A DNA stretch of 37,386 bases from UBA8337 sp965658615 (GCA_965658615.1 CBFHSX010000015.1:1-37386); one strand, 5' to 3'. Shown: positions 7,705 to 16,432, numbered from the stretch's first letter. Translations and numbers: made by a program. The notes: a model not told the origin generated them from the sequence alone.

Positions 7705-7941
7705 ATGAATGAGTTTGATTTACCACATGGTCCGGCGTCTGTTCCGATTGTCCATTGTCGGCATTGCCGGTTTTGGGACGCGCATATGATTTCGCGCCCG
7801 ACGCGCACGCCGGAAGGGCTGTGCCGCAGAAAAGCCCCCTCGCCCGCCATTGTCAGCGAGGATGTCGATACCGGCACAAGCTGGCCGCGCACTTTTGAGG
7901 ATGATTGGTGCGGCGAAGGCGAACCTGTCGATCCGGCTTAA
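7705..7941 (+). CDS. Small four-cysteine (zinc-ribbon-like) conserved protein
   Basis: This 78-residue protein has an N-terminal C-x2-C pair followed by FW (HCRHCRFW, residues ~18-25), a GLCRR motif in the middle and WPRT...DDWCGE near the C-terminus. The four cysteines are arranged as expected for one structural metal site. I recall similar small proteins with the same C-x2-C / C-R-R / W-C-G-E pattern in many proteobacteria, without assigned function. The start at the ATG at 7705 is chosen because the conserved pattern begins soon after it and the upstream part of the open frame overlaps the moxR 5' end. It ends 24 bp before the convergent pilC stop. It has no membrane segment or signal peptide, so it is probably cytosolic. 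Function unknown. Confidence 0.72.
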   Translation: MNEFDLPHGPASVPIVHCRHCRFWDAHMISRPTRTPEGLCRRKAPSPAIVSEDVDTGTSWPRTFEDDWCGEGEPVDPA

Positions 7942-7965
7942 TCCGACTTAATCCGACCTACGGTT

Positions 7966-9198
7966 TTAACCGCCTGCCAAATCACCGGCCGAGAAGATCG
8001 GCAGATACAGCGCCACAACCATCATACCGATCAGACCGCCGACGAATACGATCATAATCGGTTCGATGACGGTCGACAGGCCTTCGACCAGCGCGTCAAA
8101 TTCTTCTTCATAATAAGCGGCGATAGAGTTCAGCATTTCTTCCATATTACCGGTGCGCTCGCCGACAGCGATAAGCTGCGACAGCTCGGTCGGAAAGACC
8201 TTTTCTTTGCCAAACAAAACCGATAATTCAGCACCGGTCATCACATCCCGCTTCACCCGTCCAAACGCCTTAATATAATGCTCATTTGTGGTCACGGTGG
8301 AGGCCACGTTAAGGGTTTCCAACACACTCACCCCGGCGGCGAACAGATTGGCCATCAGCAGCGATGAACGCGCCACCACCGCCATCATGATAATGCCGCC
8401 AAATAGCGGCATGCGCAGCAGCAGCCCGTGCCAGCCATAGCGATAGGGATAGACATATTTGGTCATGACATTTTGAAACGTCAATATGCCGGCAACCACA
8501 GCAAAAACGCCAAGCACATTGCCGCCATCCGATATCCATTCGCTGGCATCAACAATGGCCTGCGTCGGCCCGGGCAGCGCAATGCCCATGCCCTCATACA
8601 TTTCCTGAAAGGTCGGCACCACATTGGTCAGCATGAAAATCGAAATGCCGAGCGAGACAGTGATCAGCGTGATCGGGTAGAACATGGCCGATTTGATACC
8701 GGATTTAATCTTTTGCTGCTTTTCAAGAATTTCCACCAGCTTGTCGATAAACTTATCCAGCATACCCGACACCTCGCCGGCCTCGATCATGTTTTGATAG
8801 ACATTATCAAAATGCCGCCCTTGCGCCTTAAACGCCTCAGATAGCGGCTTACCATCGTTGAGCATGCCAATCATTTCTTGTGTCACACGCTTCATATTCG
8901 GGTTTTTGGTTTGCCCGGCCACCATAATCAGCCCGTCAAGAATCGGCAGACCGGCGCGGATCATGGTCGATAGCTTCTTGGTGAACATGAGGATTTCTTT
9001 GGCCGGGATTGACCCGAACGGCCCCCAAGTCAGCTCAATATCCAGCGCGCTTTTCTTTTTTTCTTTCAGCTCTTTAATGTTTTTGATGCGCACGCGCTGC
9101 TGGCGCAAAGCCGAGCGCGCTTTGGCGAGGCTTGTCGCTTCAATCTTACCCTTAACCTTTTTACCGCCGCGAACACCGGCATAAGCAAAATGCGTCAT
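7966..9198 (-). CDS. pilC: Type IV pilus inner-membrane platform protein PilC (GspF family)
   Basis: The 410-residue length is typical of PilC/GspF. It has two T2SSF cytoplasmic helical repeats (about 66-190 and 270-395), each followed by membrane helices. Recognisable family blocks include MFTKKLSTMIRAGLPILDGL and YPITLITVSLGI in the first half and a glutamate-rich YYEEEFD helix in the second. PilC anchors the assembly ATPase and rotates or transfers pilin subunits into the growing fibre. The gene is last in the operon, 9 nt after pilB. It is named for its place in a pilMN-O-P-B-C set; a GspF-type secretion role is the main alternative, since the two families are homologous. Confidence 0.9.
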   Translation of the reverse strand: MTHFAYAGVRGGKKVKGKIEATSLAKARSALRQQRVRIKNIKELKEKKKSALDIELTWGPFGSIPAKEILMFTKKLSTMIRAGLPILDGLIMVAGQTKNPNMKRVTQEMIGMLNDGKPLSEAFKAQGRHFDNVYQNMIEAGEVSGMLDKFIDKLVEILEKQQKIKSGIKSAMFYPITLITVSLGISIFMLTNVVPTFQEMYEGMGIALPGPTQAIVDASEWISDGGNVLGVFAVVAGILTFQNVMTKYVYPYRYGWHGLLLRMPLFGGIIMMAVVARSSLLMANLFAAGVSVLETLNVASTVTTNEHYIKAFGRVKRDVMTGAELSVLFGKEKVFPTELSQLIAVGERTGNMEEMLNSIAAYYEEEFDALVEGLSTVIEPIMIVFVGGLIGMMVVALYLPIFSAGDLAGG

Positions 9199-9207
9199 TT
9201 CTTATCT

Positions 9208-10926
9208 CTAGCTGACGACCAGCACCCTTGTAAACTCCTCAAGGCACAAAACACCCTCGCGCACATAATCGCGCCCGACCTCTTGCATGGTCAGAAAATT
9301 ATCGACCCGCGCCGCTTCCAAAATCTCGGGCGCTTGGGCTTGTTTCAAAATCGCTTCCTCAACCTCCGGCGTCACGCGCAACACTTCGTAAATACCTTGC
9401 CGGCCTTTATAGCCGCTGCCCTCGCATTGCTCGCAACCACCACCGCGACGCGGTGTGAATTGCTGCATTTCCTCTTCCGTAAAACCGACATATTTCAGCG
9501 CTTGCGGCGTCGCATTTTCATCCGGCACAAGGCAGTTTTGGCAATTTTTCCGCGCCAAACGCTGCGCCACAATCAAGGAAAGCGCGGCCGATATCATAAA
9601 GCTCGGCACGCCCATATTGAGCAGGCGCGAAATCGTCGCAATGGCATCATTTGTGTGCAGGGTGGACAAGAGAAGGTGCCCTGTCAGGGCCGCCTTCACG
9701 GCAATCTCAACGGTCTCTTGGTCGCGAATCTCACCGACCAGAATAACCTCCGGATCCTGGCGCAAAAAGGCGCGCAGAATGGAAGAGAAAGTCAGGCCGA
9801 TCTTTTCATTGGCCTGGGTCTGCCCCAGCCCTTCGAGATAATATTCGACCGGATCCTCAGCTGTCATAATATTGGTGCCCGGGTCATTAATATATTGCAG
9901 CGCGCCATAAAGCGTCGTGGTCTTGCCCGAACCGGTCGGGCCGGTGACCAGCACCATGCCTTGCGGCGCGGTAATCGCGTCGATCAGCTTTTGCAAATCA
10001 CTTTCCTTAAAGCCGATTTTATCGATCGACAAAGACGGGTCGCCTTTCAGCAGGCGAATACAGATCCGCTCGCCGTTTTTGCCCGGCAGCACATTAAAGC
10101 GCGTATCGACATCGCTGCCATCATTGGCCTTAAAGGTAATGGCCCCATCCTGCGGCAGGCGCTTTTCGGAAATATCGCAATCGGCCAAAATTTTGAAACG
10201 CGTCACCACGGCAAGGTAATTATGGAACAAATATTCGCTGAACTGGTCTTGCGCCGCCAGCACGCCGTTAATGCGAAAGCGAATGCGCGCCGTCTCGCGA
10301 TACGGCTCGACGTGAATATCACTGGTGTCCGTATCGAGGGATAATTGCAGAATATCATCGACGAATTTGATGACCAGACCGGCATCATCAATATCATAGG
10401 CCGAGCGTTTGCGCGGCGCGCGGCGCGGCGCGGCTTTCGGCGCTTCGGCAGCAGGCTTTTCGTCTTCCTTGCCGTGCACCGCTTCCTTCACCGCATCATT
10501 TTCCATACAGGCGATAAAATCGCTCGGCTTGATGAGGAAAAATTCGACATTTTGGTTACTGATGGCTTTGATCTGATTGCCCAAAGTCGCCTTGGTCGGG
10601 TCAACCGTGCCAACGCGCAAAAAACGACCCTCGCGGGCAAAAGGCAGAATATGCTCATCGGTAATCATTTGCTTGGGCAGCACGCCAAGCGCGTCGGGCG
10701 CGATATCGCCAGGCGCCAAATCCTTGCGGCGCAACGCATAGGCGCGCGACAGGATGGTCATCACCAATTCCTCATCGACAATGCCGTCCATCAAAAGCGC
10801 CAATGCTTTGGCCGAACGCGATTCGGCCTGCAGCATGACCTCTTTCAGCTTTTCTTCATTGACCTGCCCGCTGGCTTTCAGAATGCGCATCACGCGGTCG
10901 GCAACGTCTTTATTATACTCAATCAT
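9208..10926 (-). CDS. pilB: Type IV pilus assembly ATPase PilB (GspE family)
   Basis: The protein has 572 residues. An N-terminal MshEN-like domain (residues 1-~145) is followed by an Ala/Pro/Arg-rich linker (158-175) and the GspE ATPase core. The core has Walker A GPTGSGKT (329-336), an Asp-box region before it, Walker B VILVGEIRD (394-402), a His box (STLHTND) and a tetracysteine zinc motif (C462, C465, C498, C501). These features mark extension ATPases (PilB/GspE) rather than the retraction ATPase PilT, which lacks the zinc motif. ATP hydrolysis at the cytoplasmic face drives pilin polymerisation through PilC. The ribosome-binding site before the ATG is weak. The gene follows the LysM-PilP-like gene after 28 nt. 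No pilT is in the window, so retraction, if any, would depend on a distant gene. Confidence 0.92.
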   Translation of the reverse strand: MIEYNKDVADRVMRILKASGQVNEEKLKEVMLQAESRSAKALALLMDGIVDEELVMTILSRAYALRRKDLAPGDIAPDALGVLPKQMITDEHILPFAREGRFLRVGTVDPTKATLGNQIKAISNQNVEFFLIKPSDFIACMENDAVKEAVHGKEDEKPAAEAPKAAPRRAPRKRSAYDIDDAGLVIKFVDDILQLSLDTDTSDIHVEPYRETARIRFRINGVLAAQDQFSEYLFHNYLAVVTRFKILADCDISEKRLPQDGAITFKANDGSDVDTRFNVLPGKNGERICIRLLKGDPSLSIDKIGFKESDLQKLIDAITAPQGMVLVTGPTGSGKTTTLYGALQYINDPGTNIMTAEDPVEYYLEGLGQTQANEKIGLTFSSILRAFLRQDPEVILVGEIRDQETVEIAVKAALTGHLLLSTLHTNDAIATISRLLNMGVPSFMISAALSLIVAQRLARKNCQNCLVPDENATPQALKYVGFTEEEMQQFTPRRGGGCEQCEGSGYKGRQGIYEVLRVTPEVEEAILKQAQAPEILEAARVDNFLTMQEVGRDYVREGVLCLEEFTRVLVVS

Positions 10927-10954
10927 CGCATTTACTTATCAAACTCACGCCGCC

Positions 10955-12583
10955 CTATTTGTCCAATTTCTCGGGCTTGGCGGCAAGGTCTTTAATAAAC
11001 CCGCCCGAACCTTCGCGGCGCTTGGCTTCGTTTTCTTGCAGGCGCTGCCCTAAAGCCGTATTGCCCGGATCGGGCGCGGATACATCCGTATTGCCCGCTG
11101 CACCGGCGGCTGTGCCGGCCGCAGCGGCGGCTTGATTGATCGCCGCTTGGCGGGCCGCTGCCTCGCGCTTAGCTTTTTCAATCGGGTCAATTTCAGGAAT
11201 TTTATTCAAAGGCAGAGTCAGCAAATAGCCATTGGCGTCGGTCAATAAAATGCGATCGCTGGTGATTTTGGCGATCGTGCCCTCAGCATTGCCCAATTCT
11301 TGCCCTTCGGTCAGGAAATATTCCAGCTTGGTCAGCCGATCGACATTGACCCGCCCACTATCAAGCTGGTCTTCGCCATCGTAAAACACATAGGGCGAGA
11401 CCGAGATAATCGCCTGACTGTCAAAATTGCGGTCGCGCTCGGGGCCCGGCACGCGACTGACCACCAGACAGGGTAATTCATCAATGCGAAACAGCGCGCA
11501 ATAAGCCTCGCCATGCCGCCGGGAGCGCAGCGGGCCGACATCCATATTATAAAAACGCGCGCCGTTTTGCGTCTCATCGCGCTCCAGCCGCAGCGTGATA
11601 TCGCTGTCCATATAATCGTAATAGCGGCGATAAAACTCGCGCGCGGCGCGCAACGCTTCGCTTTTCTCTGCATATTGCCCGAGCCGCGCATAGGGGAAGC
11701 GGGCGCGTTCCAGTCGCTCGGTTTCAATGCGCGAGGGTGCCGGTTTGGCGAGCCGCGCCAAGCCATCATCAATGGTCTTTTCGCGCACCAGCATGCGCTT
11801 GCCGATAATCAGCCGCGCCTTATCATCCAGCTTATTGCGAACGCGCAGCCGCGCCGGGTCGGTGTCATAAGTTTTCGCCAGCTTGGAAAGGCTGTCGCCG
11901 CGCACGATAATATGAATGAGCGGGCCATTGTCACGCGGCGAAACAAAAAAGCGCTGCGGGTCGGGCAATTGATCTTCGCGCAGCACATTATTCATGGCCA
12001 ACAAATCGGCCGGCAACATGCGCAGACGCTTGGCGATATCGGCCAGCTTCTCATCTTCGTCATAGCGCTCATAGACCCAACGCCGCTGTGTGCCCGACCA
12101 ATACATGGCATTGGCGTTGCGCTCCAGTTTTTCTTCATAAATATGAATGACCGGCGTTTTGGACGGGCGCGACAGAACCAGACCGTCGAGGCGATATTTG
12201 CGGGCCGCAAAAGCGGTGAAGAAATCCGGGTCGGAAATCGGTGCGGGAATTACCAGCTCTTCTTCGACCAGCTCACCCTCCTCGTCCAATAGCTCACCGG
12301 CCGCCTCGCGCGCGGCGCGCTCTTCGGCTTTTTTCTGCATTTCCAATGCGCGACGCGCCATTTCCTCGGCCTCGCGTTGCAGTTTCAACCGCTCATCCAA
12401 ACGCATCAGCCCACGCACAAACGGGTCTTGCGGGTCGGCGGCAGCCACGTCCTGCGGTGTCGCGCCGGCTGTGGCAGCGGCCGCGGGCGGGCTTGGCGGT
12501 GTCGCAGCGTCTTGCGCATGGGCCGGAGAGAGGCTCCCCGCCACCAAACACACAAAGACAAAACCCCAAACACGCATGACCAT
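10955..12583 (-). CDS. Secreted LysM protein with PilP-like C-terminal segment (pilus alignment complex)
   Basis: This 542-residue protein begins with a signal peptide (cleavage probably near AHAQ, residue 24), followed by an Ala/Pro-rich stretch and a charged coiled-coil-prone helix (~60-110). Two LysM-like motifs come next (~171-215 and ~223-267; the second includes IVRGDSLSKLAKTYDTDP). Near residues 425-460 is a segment with the PilP-type pattern (EGTIAKITSDRILLTDANGY), and the tail is Ala-rich. PilP normally is a ~170-residue lipoprotein linking PilNO to the secretin, and LysM domains bind peptidoglycan. The combination suggests a protein tying the alignment complex to the cell wall, partly like FimV or TsaP. 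No lipobox cysteine is seen. The start overlaps the pilO stop as TAATG. The PilP assignment rests on position and one short motif. Confidence 0.68.
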   Translation of the reverse strand: MVMRVWGFVFVCLVAGSLSPAHAQDAATPPSPPAAAATAGATPQDVAAADPQDPFVRGLMRLDERLKLQREAEEMARRALEMQKKAEERAAREAAGELLDEEGELVEEELVIPAPISDPDFFTAFAARKYRLDGLVLSRPSKTPVIHIYEEKLERNANAMYWSGTQRRWVYERYDEDEKLADIAKRLRMLPADLLAMNNVLREDQLPDPQRFFVSPRDNGPLIHIIVRGDSLSKLAKTYDTDPARLRVRNKLDDKARLIIGKRMLVREKTIDDGLARLAKPAPSRIETERLERARFPYARLGQYAEKSEALRAAREFYRRYYDYMDSDITLRLERDETQNGARFYNMDVGPLRSRRHGEAYCALFRIDELPCLVVSRVPGPERDRNFDSQAIISVSPYVFYDGEDQLDSGRVNVDRLTKLEYFLTEGQELGNAEGTIAKITSDRILLTDANGYLLTLPLNKIPEIDPIEKAKREAAARQAAINQAAAAAGTAAGAAGNTDVSAPDPGNTALGQRLQENEAKRREGSGGFIKDLAAKPEKLDK

Positions 12584-13767
12584 TACTTCCCGCCATCTTC
12601 CGGCTTATCGAGCTCGGCATCATAAGCCCGGCGCACCGGCACCATAACACGGCTTTTCACTTTCAGGTCAACCGAGCCCGGTTGCGCCTCAAACTTTTCG
12701 TCAATGACCGAAATCTTATCGACCTCCGAGGCGAAGACATTGCGGATCTCCGCATAAATATCATAGCGACTGACCAAATCCAGCTCGACAATCACCGCAT
12801 CCTGAACCATGTCATTTATGACGACCTTACGCGCATTGTCGGAGCTTACATTATAGCTGTTCAGATCAATGCCATAGCGTTGCAGCGCGGCGACATATTT
12901 GCCGACCAGGTCCTGCAACTCGGCCTCCGGCATCAGATCTTTCAGCAAGACTTGCCCGCGCCGTTCAACATTGTCGATCGACGCCTTTAGCTTATCGGCG
13001 ACTTTTTCATCTTCTTTGGATTTCGCCTCGAAACTCAATGTTTCAGTAATCTTACGATTATTATCCGAGATTTGCGGTTGGATGATAGCCAGATTGACAA
13101 TCGGCGGAACAGCGGCAACCAATATCAAAACCACGGCGCGGATAATGGTGAACGGCAAAAGCGACGCGCCCGATTGGGCATTATAGGCGGCGCTGGCATC
13201 CTTCACCCCAACCAGCCGTTTTACCGCCCGCCCGCTTTTGCCACCGAGGCGCTTGAAAAAGCCCATAAGCCCGGACGGCCGCTCATCAAGCTCAAAATCG
13301 AAATCACTATCGGGATCGTAATCGCCGATTTCTTCCTCGACGATCATCGCCGCCGCCATATCGTCATCCGGCGCAATAGCCTCAAATTCGGTTTCGCCAA
13401 AATCCGTTTGGTCAGACGCAGCCATTATGTCATCCGGCATTTCGTCCAAAACCGCATCCATACGCGCCGCCGAGCGACTGCGCTCAACGCTGAATTTTTC
13501 GGCCGCCGCCGCAGCTTTGGGCGTGGTGCTGACCTTATCATCGAGATGCGCCAGCATATCGGCAAAGGCCGCCGCCTTTGGGTCATCATGCGGCGTCGCC
13601 AGCGTCACCGGCACATCGCCTCTATCGGGCGCATCATGAAAAGCATCCGCCAGAGCTTGATTGCGTTCTGACTTGCCGCCGGCAGGCGCGCCGTCTTGTA
13701 TCTCGGCCAAGAGAGCGCGGGCCTCCGGGGATAAGGCGGGCGGGGTTTTGGAATGGCTGACCGACAT
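12583..13767 (-). CDS. pilO: PilO-like pilus alignment protein with long cytoplasmic N-terminus
   Basis: The protein has 394 residues. A single membrane helix (~204-228) is followed by a coiled-coil segment (~232-275) and a ferredoxin-like periplasmic domain, the PilO arrangement. Ordinary PilO has about 200 residues and only a short cytoplasmic tail. Here the first ~200 residues are predicted disordered and acidic (many Asp/Glu, Ala and Met-Asp pairs), with a short basic amphipathic stretch just before the membrane. PilO pairs with PilN in the periplasm to align the motor with the outer-membrane pore. The gene is joined to the pilMN gene upstream and the LysM gene downstream by TAATG overlaps, so the three should be made in fixed ratio. 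Assignment is by topology and position rather than by strong sequence motifs. Confidence 0.72.
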   Translation of the reverse strand: MSVSHSKTPPALSPEARALLAEIQDGAPAGGKSERNQALADAFHDAPDRGDVPVTLATPHDDPKAAAFADMLAHLDDKVSTTPKAAAAAEKFSVERSRSAARMDAVLDEMPDDIMAASDQTDFGETEFEAIAPDDDMAAAMIVEEEIGDYDPDSDFDFELDERPSGLMGFFKRLGGKSGRAVKRLVGVKDASAAYNAQSGASLLPFTIIRAVVLILVAAVPPIVNLAIIQPQISDNNRKITETLSFEAKSKEDEKVADKLKASIDNVERRGQVLLKDLMPEAELQDLVGKYVAALQRYGIDLNSYNVSSDNARKVVINDMVQDAVIVELDLVSRYDIYAEIRNVFASEVDKISVIDEKFEAQPGSVDLKVKSRVMVPVRRAYDAELDKPEDGGK

Positions 13768-15395
13768 TAATCAACCCTCGCCAGCTTGATGTTCATGGTG
13801 AAGCGCCATAATTCGCCATCGCGCGCCGTCGTCACGGACGGGTCACGACGCGTAAACCGCGCCGTACGAAGATTGTTTTTAATATCCGATATGACCGTAT
13901 TGGAAATCGCCACGCCGGTCAGCTCAACGCCGTTATTCTCACGAATATGCAGGGTCTCGAGCTCAGCCGTTGCCGGTATCATAGACGGCAAAGCGGCCAG
14001 AAATTCACTATGCCCGCGCTGCATCGAATTATTCTGTAATTTAAACGTCAGCTCATTGGCAGCCGATAATTTCTGCTCATTGACTTGCCGGCGTAATGTT
14101 TGCGTTTGGGCGAAGCCTTTTGCCGTTTCATATTCGCGCACCGCATCGCGGGTTTGCAAATAGGCCGGTATCGAATTAAAGCCCAAAAGCCCGCCCGACA
14201 CCAAAACCACGGCCATAATAGCAACCGACAAAATACGGTTGAGCGCGGCCAGCTGGCGATTGCGCCGAATACGCGGCGCATCGTCCAGAAAATTCATCGA
14301 GATCAGCCGTTGATGCTGGCTATTGGCGTCCTTGCCCTCAATATTCAGCCCCTGCGTGGCCAGGCCGACCGCCGTGGTGAAAACGGATGGGTTGGAAAAA
14401 TAGTCGACATAGCGCGCATGTTCTTCCGGCACATCGACATCATCCATCGCGTCATACGGCACGATGCGGGTGGTGCCAAGGCGCTCTTCCAGCATTGTCG
14501 TGACGTTTTCAATGACCTTATATTCCGAGACTAGGAAAACCTTATCGAGCTTTGGAAAATCATAGCTTTCGCTGATGAAGGACATGGCCTGCTTCACCGC
14601 TTCGCTGAGGCGGATGGCGACTTCTTCCCAAAAATCGCCCGACACATCATCCACACCCTCAAGTTCCTTGAGCAGCGCCTCGTCGAAATCCGACACCGGA
14701 ATTTTATGGGTGATCAGACGCCCGCGCATATGGGCGACGAGATAATTATTGCCCGGGCATAAATAAACCGCGGCAAAGGGCTTGAATAAATCATCGACAC
14801 TGAGACGCGCATAAATACCGTTCACCAGCGAAAACAATTCATTCTCAATATAGACCGGCAGCAAATTGGCATCCAGCAACAAGCCGCGATAACGCTCGAT
14901 CTCGGACACGGCAATGGAGGAAATCAACACCACTGTGCGGTCTTCATTTTCATTCGAATAGAGCACTTGATATTTGACCACACGGCCCAATAAATTATTC
15001 AGCTCAGGGTCAAATTCTTCCCAAAATTCCGGCTCCTCCGCTTCTGCCGCAATATCCTCATCCGGCATAAAGGGCAGCGTCAGCACGCGCGTATCAAACA
15101 GGGTGCCCGGAATGGCGATACCGGCATCGACGCCGTCAACGCCCGCCTCATCGGCGGCGGCGGCGATTTGGTCAACCAGATAGGGATAATTTTCTTGCAC
15201 CGGCTCGCGACCGATCGAGCGGTCGAGCGACCAACTGACCAAGCGGTCCATTTCCCAGCTATCCATAGAGGGGTGCAATTGCACCACAGAGACGGCGTCG
15301 GGGTGCAGTTTAACGGCGACAATGCGTTCCTGCAGACGCGTCAACGGCCCGGCAATTTGCACGGCGCTGGATAAAATGGCGTCGGCTCTACTCAT
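13767..15395 (-). CDS. PilM-PilN fusion (actin-like cytoplasmic ring plus inner-membrane subunit)
   Basis: With the ATG at 15395 the protein has 542 residues. Residues ~25-355 form a PilM-like, actin-fold region. At ~365-372 the sequence ISMNFLDDAPRIRRNRQ matches the short N-terminal segment with which PilN docks on PilM. It continues into one membrane helix (~386-406), a coiled coil and a ferredoxin-like periplasmic domain that ends at the stop. PilM and PilN are usually separate proteins that bind tightly, and here they are one chain. An in-frame GTG at 15458 would add 21 residues. The ATG is preferred because the added residues look unrelated to the family, but neither site has a convincing Shine-Dalgarno. 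First gene of the pilMN-O-P-B-C operon. Confidence 0.78.
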   Translation of the reverse strand: MSRADAILSSAVQIAGPLTRLQERIVAVKLHPDAVSVVQLHPSMDSWEMDRLVSWSLDRSIGREPVQENYPYLVDQIAAAADEAGVDGVDAGIAIPGTLFDTRVLTLPFMPDEDIAAEAEEPEFWEEFDPELNNLLGRVVKYQVLYSNENEDRTVVLISSIAVSEIERYRGLLLDANLLPVYIENELFSLVNGIYARLSVDDLFKPFAAVYLCPGNNYLVAHMRGRLITHKIPVSDFDEALLKELEGVDDVSGDFWEEVAIRLSEAVKQAMSFISESYDFPKLDKVFLVSEYKVIENVTTMLEERLGTTRIVPYDAMDDVDVPEEHARYVDYFSNPSVFTTAVGLATQGLNIEGKDANSQHQRLISMNFLDDAPRIRRNRQLAALNRILSVAIMAVVLVSGGLLGFNSIPAYLQTRDAVREYETAKGFAQTQTLRRQVNEQKLSAANELTFKLQNNSMQRGHSEFLAALPSMIPATAELETLHIRENNGVELTGVAISNTVISDIKNNLRTARFTRRDPSVTTARDGELWRFTMNIKLARVD

Positions 15396-15506
15396 ACAGT
15401 TTACACCCGTTACTGGCGACCACAAACGCGCAGCCGTAATGGCGTGATGACGAATCACTCCATGACCTTTGTTTTTACCACATATTCGCCCACAAAATTA
15501 CCACAA

Positions 15507-15547
15507 GCGGCGGATTTGAGAGGCCGCCGCATGGCTTGCCATGCGGC
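15507..15547. repeat. Two overlapping inverted repeats between pilMN and the TauD-like gene
   Basis: A perfect 10-bp palindrome with a 2-bp centre lies at 15526-15547 (arms 15526-15535 and 15538-15547). As RNA it makes a 9-bp stem with a CTTG tetraloop. A second 7-bp inverted repeat (15507-15513 with 15524-15530) shares its right arm with the first one's left arm, so only one hairpin can form at a time. No T-run follows, so it is not a standard terminator. It could be a repressor operator, or a leader switch for either the pil operon or the dioxygenase gene. Confidence 0.55.
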
Positions 15548-15595
15548 ATGAATTTTGTGTAGGCTTTTCACCAAGATTAGATTTTGGGGGAAAAA

Positions 15596-16432
15596 ATGAG
15601 CGCAATTCAAGTAAAAGCCGTTTCCGGCGGTGTCGGCGTCGAATTGGCGGGTGTCAATATTGGGGCCGGTCTGAGCGATGCGGATTTTGCCGCCATTCAG
15701 GAGAGCTTTGTCGAACACGGGCTGGTTTTCCTGCACGGGCAAGACATGTCACCAGAGCAACATATTGAATTTGCTGAACGTTTTGGCGAAATCAATATAA
15801 ATCGCTTTTTCCCAAAAGTGAGCGGTTATGAAAAAATAGCCGCCGTGACCAAGGAAAAAGACCAGCGCACCAATATTGGCGGCGGCTGGCACACTGACCA
15901 TAGCTATGACCACATCCCTGCCTTGGGGTCGATCCTGCTGGCGCGCGAAACCCCACCGGTCGGCGGCGATACCCTGTTTGCCTGCATGTATAAAGCCTAT
16001 GACAGCCTGTCACCGGGTTTGAAAAAAACGCTGGAGGGCATGAATGCCGTGCATTCCAGCCGTCATGTTTTCGGCGACCAATCGGCCTATCGTGCCGAAA
16101 TGGACGATGTTTTTGAAAATGCCGACCAAGCGACGCAGGACGCCGTGCACCCGGTCATCATCACCCATCCGGAAAGCGGCAGGAAGGCGCTCTACGTCAA
16201 TCCCGGTTTCACCATTCACTTTGAGGGGTGGACAGATGCCGAAAGCAAGCCGCTGCTCGATTATCTTTATAACCATGCAAGTCTGATGGAACACACGACG
16301 CGCTTTAAATGGGCCGAGGGGTCGATCGCCATTTGGGACAATCGCTGCACTTGGCATTACGCGCTGAATGACTATCACGGCCAACGCCGCGAGATGCACC
16401 GCATCACGATTGAGGGGTCGCCGCTGAGTTAG
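15596..16432 (+). CDS. TauD/TfdA-family Fe(II)/2-oxoglutarate dioxygenase
   Basis: The protein has 278 residues, normal for the family. The iron-binding triad is visible as H99-x-D101 (WHTDHSY) and H254 (TWHYALND), and an arginine near 265-269 (RREMHRI) fits the 2-oxoglutarate contact. Such enzymes hydroxylate taurine, alkyl sulfates, aryloxy acids or related small molecules, often releasing sulfite or an aldehyde. The substrate cannot be told from the motifs. The presence of an alkylsulfatase-like gene 16 kb away is suggestive only. The ATG at 15596 follows a GGGGG site by 5 nt; an in-frame TTG at 15584 is less likely. The stop overlaps the convergent downstream gene by 4 bp. No transporter gene is adjacent. 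Confidence 0.88.
   Translation: MSAIQVKAVSGGVGVELAGVNIGAGLSDADFAAIQESFVEHGLVFLHGQDMSPEQHIEFAERFGEININRFFPKVSGYEKIAAVTKEKDQRTNIGGGWHTDHSYDHIPALGSILLARETPPVGGDTLFACMYKAYDSLSPGLKKTLEGMNAVHSSRHVFGDQSAYRAEMDDVFENADQATQDAVHPVIITHPESGRKALYVNPGFTIHFEGWTDAESKPLLDYLYNHASLMEHTTRFKWAEGSIAIWDNRCTWHYALNDYHGQRREMHRITIEGSPLS

Noticed and set aside
7937..7959. Short direct repeat TTAATCCGAC(C/T) at the end of the four-cysteine gene
   Set aside because: Two copies of about ten bases, one of them over the stop codon; too short to interpret and no sign of a mobile element.
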